NCBI GenBank assembly: GCA_002342295.1 | Contig: DDPR01000015.1 | Location: 13,719-20,886 of the forward strand | Source: Burkholderiales bacterium UBA2463 | Lineage (GTDB): Bacteria > Pseudomonadota > Gammaproteobacteria > Burkholderiales > Burkholderiaceae_A | Length of the DNA: 7,168 nt | Direction: 5' to 3' | Part shown: positions 6,088-7,168 of the stretch, in pieces | Position numbering within the stretch: the first letter of the stretch is position 1 | Layout: every line of letters starts with the position of its first letter | Notes under the pieces: model-generated | Databases searched by the model: none | The model's input: only the letters and a program-made list of their open reading frames with translations | What the model was told of the DNA's origin: nothing | Made by a program: the position numbers and the translations under genes

Positions 6088-6666
6088 CTCGGCAGTCTGC
6101 GTCTGACCAAAACGGTAGGCGTTTTCCGACATCCTCTCAAATCGCTTGCGCATACTGTGTTCGATGAAATGCCGCATCACCACGTTGGGGATGAGCGTGT
6201 CGGGCTCAATAAGGCTCTGGTACCGAAAGTGAACCACCAGCCCATCATCGATCAGGCGCCAAGACCCGACATAGCGCTTGAGGTTGCCACTGATCTGATG
6301 GAAGTCGAGGCCGTGGTTGGGAAACTCTGAGTATTCAACGACGGAGTGAATCTTGAGTGGGAAAAAAAGAATCCTCTCCTCCACGAGTCTCCTGACTTGA
6401 ACCTTGTTTCCCTCGCGCGACAGGACTCTCGATTCGAGCACGCCTGGCATGTCCGTCGCGCCCTCGTAGTGCGTGAGAAAGGCGAAGGCCTTGCACAGAG
6501 AGATAGGGACCTGATAGGCAACGTTCACCTCCAGGCCGCTTTCTAGCCGATGCACCGAGATGTCTTCAATGAGCAGCGTGTGGGACTGCTCTGCTGCGTG
6601 AGTCGCGCTTGCCATCAGGCAGGCTGCGAGAGCGAGTGCGGCAAAACGGGGGAGGTTCAAAGACAT
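6061..6666 (-). CDS. Exported START/SRPBCC-fold protein
   Basis: The 201-aa product starts MSLNLPRFAALALAACLMAS, with signal peptidase site ATHA-A after residue 24, so it is probably periplasmic. Residues about 40-185 fit the helix-grip fold of the SRPBCC superfamily (COQ10/polyketide-cyclase-like START domains): LEVNVAYQVPISLCKAFAFL (45-64), HYEGATDMPGVLESRVLS (67-83), strands EGNKVQVRRLVEERILFFPL (85-104), then HSVVEYSE, LDFHQISGNLKRYVGSWRLI (120-139), LVVHFRYQSLIEPDTLIPNV (143-162) and a long C-terminal helix (164-186). Family members bind hydrophobic ligands such as quinones or lipids in a cavity; the ligand here is unknown. A good AAGGA site (6679-6675) lies 8 nt before the ATG. The gene converges on the beta-barrel gene with a 27-bp overlap and diverges from the DsrE-family gene. 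Export is unusual for COQ10-like proteins, most of which act inside the cell. Confidence 0.78.
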   Translation of the reverse strand: MSLNLPRFAALALAACLMASATHAAEQSHTLLIEDISVHRLESGLEVNVAYQVPISLCKAFAFLTHYEGATDMPGVLESRVLSREGNKVQVRRLVEERILFFPLKIHSVVEYSEFPNHGLDFHQISGNLKRYVGSWRLIDDGLVVHFRYQSLIEPDTLIPNVVMRHFIEHSMRKRFERMSENAYRFGQTQTAESKCVTNHQ

Positions 6667-6733
6667 TCACAGAGTCCTTCAGGATCGTCCCTCTAGTAGA
6701 CTAAACCGAGCCCTTCAATTAAAGGAAGCGATC
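6667..6733. promoter_or_regulatory. Short divergent intergenic region
   Basis: These 67 bp must contain the starts of both the SRPBCC gene (leftward) and the DsrE-family gene (rightward), unless either is read from further away. It holds the two Shine-Dalgarno sites: minus-strand AAGGA at 6679-6675 and plus-strand AAAGGAAG at 6721-6728. Weak promoter-like words are TAGACT (6697-6702) on the plus strand and TTGAAG (6718-6713) on the minus strand. No convincing hexamer pair at proper spacing was found for either direction. Confidence 0.35.
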
Positions 6734-7168
6734 ATGAAAGTCTGGAGCAAATTTTTCTTTGCATCAATTGTGACCACCCTCTCTCTTTTGGCCTTTGGGG
6801 TCGCTGTGCAGGCCGCCGATCCTGACAAGGTGGTCTACCACATCGACAATGCCGCCACTCAGGCAACGAAGGGCCTCAGAAACATTCGGAATCAACTCGA
6901 TACGGCACCAAACACCAAGGTGGTGGTGGTCACGCATTCGGAAGGTGTGGATTTCTTGTTTGAGGGGGCGAAAGACCCAAAGAATCCGAGCGTGGATTAC
7001 GGCGCCTTGGTCTCTGCCTTAAAGGCGCGAGGCGTGAAGTTTGAGGTCTGCGAGATTACGCTGAAGAATCGCAACCTGAAACGCGAGCAGTTCAGCCTTG
7101 ATGCGGAATTCACGCCGTCGGGCGTAGTGAGGGTGACCCAACTGCAAGGCCGCGAGGGGTACGCCTAC
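6734..7168 (+). CDS. Exported DsrE-family protein, 3' end outside window
   Basis: The frame stays open from ATG6734 to the window edge (145 codons) and is probably only a few codons short of its end. AAAGGAAG (6721-6728) sits 5 nt before the start. A signal peptide, MKVWSKFFFASIVTTLSLLA followed by FGVAVQA, is probably cut after A27. The mature part follows the DsrE/DsrF/YchN alpha/beta fold: strand KVVYHIDN (32-39), helix ATKGLRNIRNQLD (44-56), strand TKVVVVTHSEGVDFLF (61-76), helix YGALVSALKARG (89-100), strand VKFEVCEITLKN (101-112) with the family's conserved Cys at 106, and a C-terminal GVVRVTQLQGREGYAY. Cytoplasmic DsrE-type proteins relay sulfur atoms on a cysteine; for exported members like this the role is not established, and DsrE-like persulfide chemistry is only a guess. 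It diverges from the SRPBCC gene. Confidence 0.82.
   Translation, partial: MKVWSKFFFASIVTTLSLLAFGVAVQAADPDKVVYHIDNAATQATKGLRNIRNQLDTAPNTKVVVVTHSEGVDFLFEGAKDPKNPSVDYGALVSALKARGVKFEVCEITLKNRNLKREQFSLDAEFTPSGVVRVTQLQGREGYAY

Noticed and set aside
6795..7022. Plus-strand open frame (75 codons) within the DsrE-family gene
   Set aside because: It lies in another frame of a gene with a clear start, signal peptide and family motifs, and has no ribosome-binding site of its own.
4706..7168. Integrative island with a duplicated tRNA 3' end
   Set aside because: I searched by eye for a second copy of the tRNA-Ser T-arm and acceptor sequence and for an integrase frame, and found neither in the window.

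Overview
The window looks like chromosomal DNA of a betaproteobacterium, most likely of the order Burkholderiales. The evidence is the FtsK and SerS sequence style, the moderately high GC content, the order trxB (divergent) - ftsK - lolA - serS, and a ChpS/ChpB-like toxin-antitoxin remnant. The genus cannot be told from this sequence alone.

Positions 1-4705 are a conserved housekeeping block. The 5' end of a thioredoxin reductase gene (trxB) runs leftward off the window. From a shared 84-bp gap, ftsK (chromosome dimer resolution and division), lolA (periplasmic lipoprotein chaperone) and serS (seryl-tRNA synthetase) run rightward as a tight operon. ftsK and lolA overlap by 4 nt, and lolA and serS are 6 nt apart. 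rarA/mgsA, which sits between lolA and serS in many proteobacteria, is absent. A tRNA-Ser(CGA) gene with an encoded CCA end follows serS directly, so the enzyme lies beside one of its own tRNA substrates.

Positions 4706-5278 are a small accessory patch: a dyad-rich spacer, an intact AbrB-fold antitoxin (mazE/chpS type) and a broken mazF/chpB toxin. The toxin keeps only its first ~39 codons and its last ~20, joined out of frame, so the antitoxin is an orphan.

Positions 5311-7168 hold three envelope genes of less certain function: a putative outer-membrane beta-barrel protein ending in Tyr-Thr-Phe, a convergent exported START/SRPBCC-fold protein whose 3' end overlaps it by 27 bp, and a divergent exported DsrE-family protein that runs off the right edge. 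All three have signal peptides, so the right part of the window is envelope- or periplasm-directed. I see no complete new defence or mobile system here. The clearest unusual features are the decayed toxin and the uncharacterised envelope genes.
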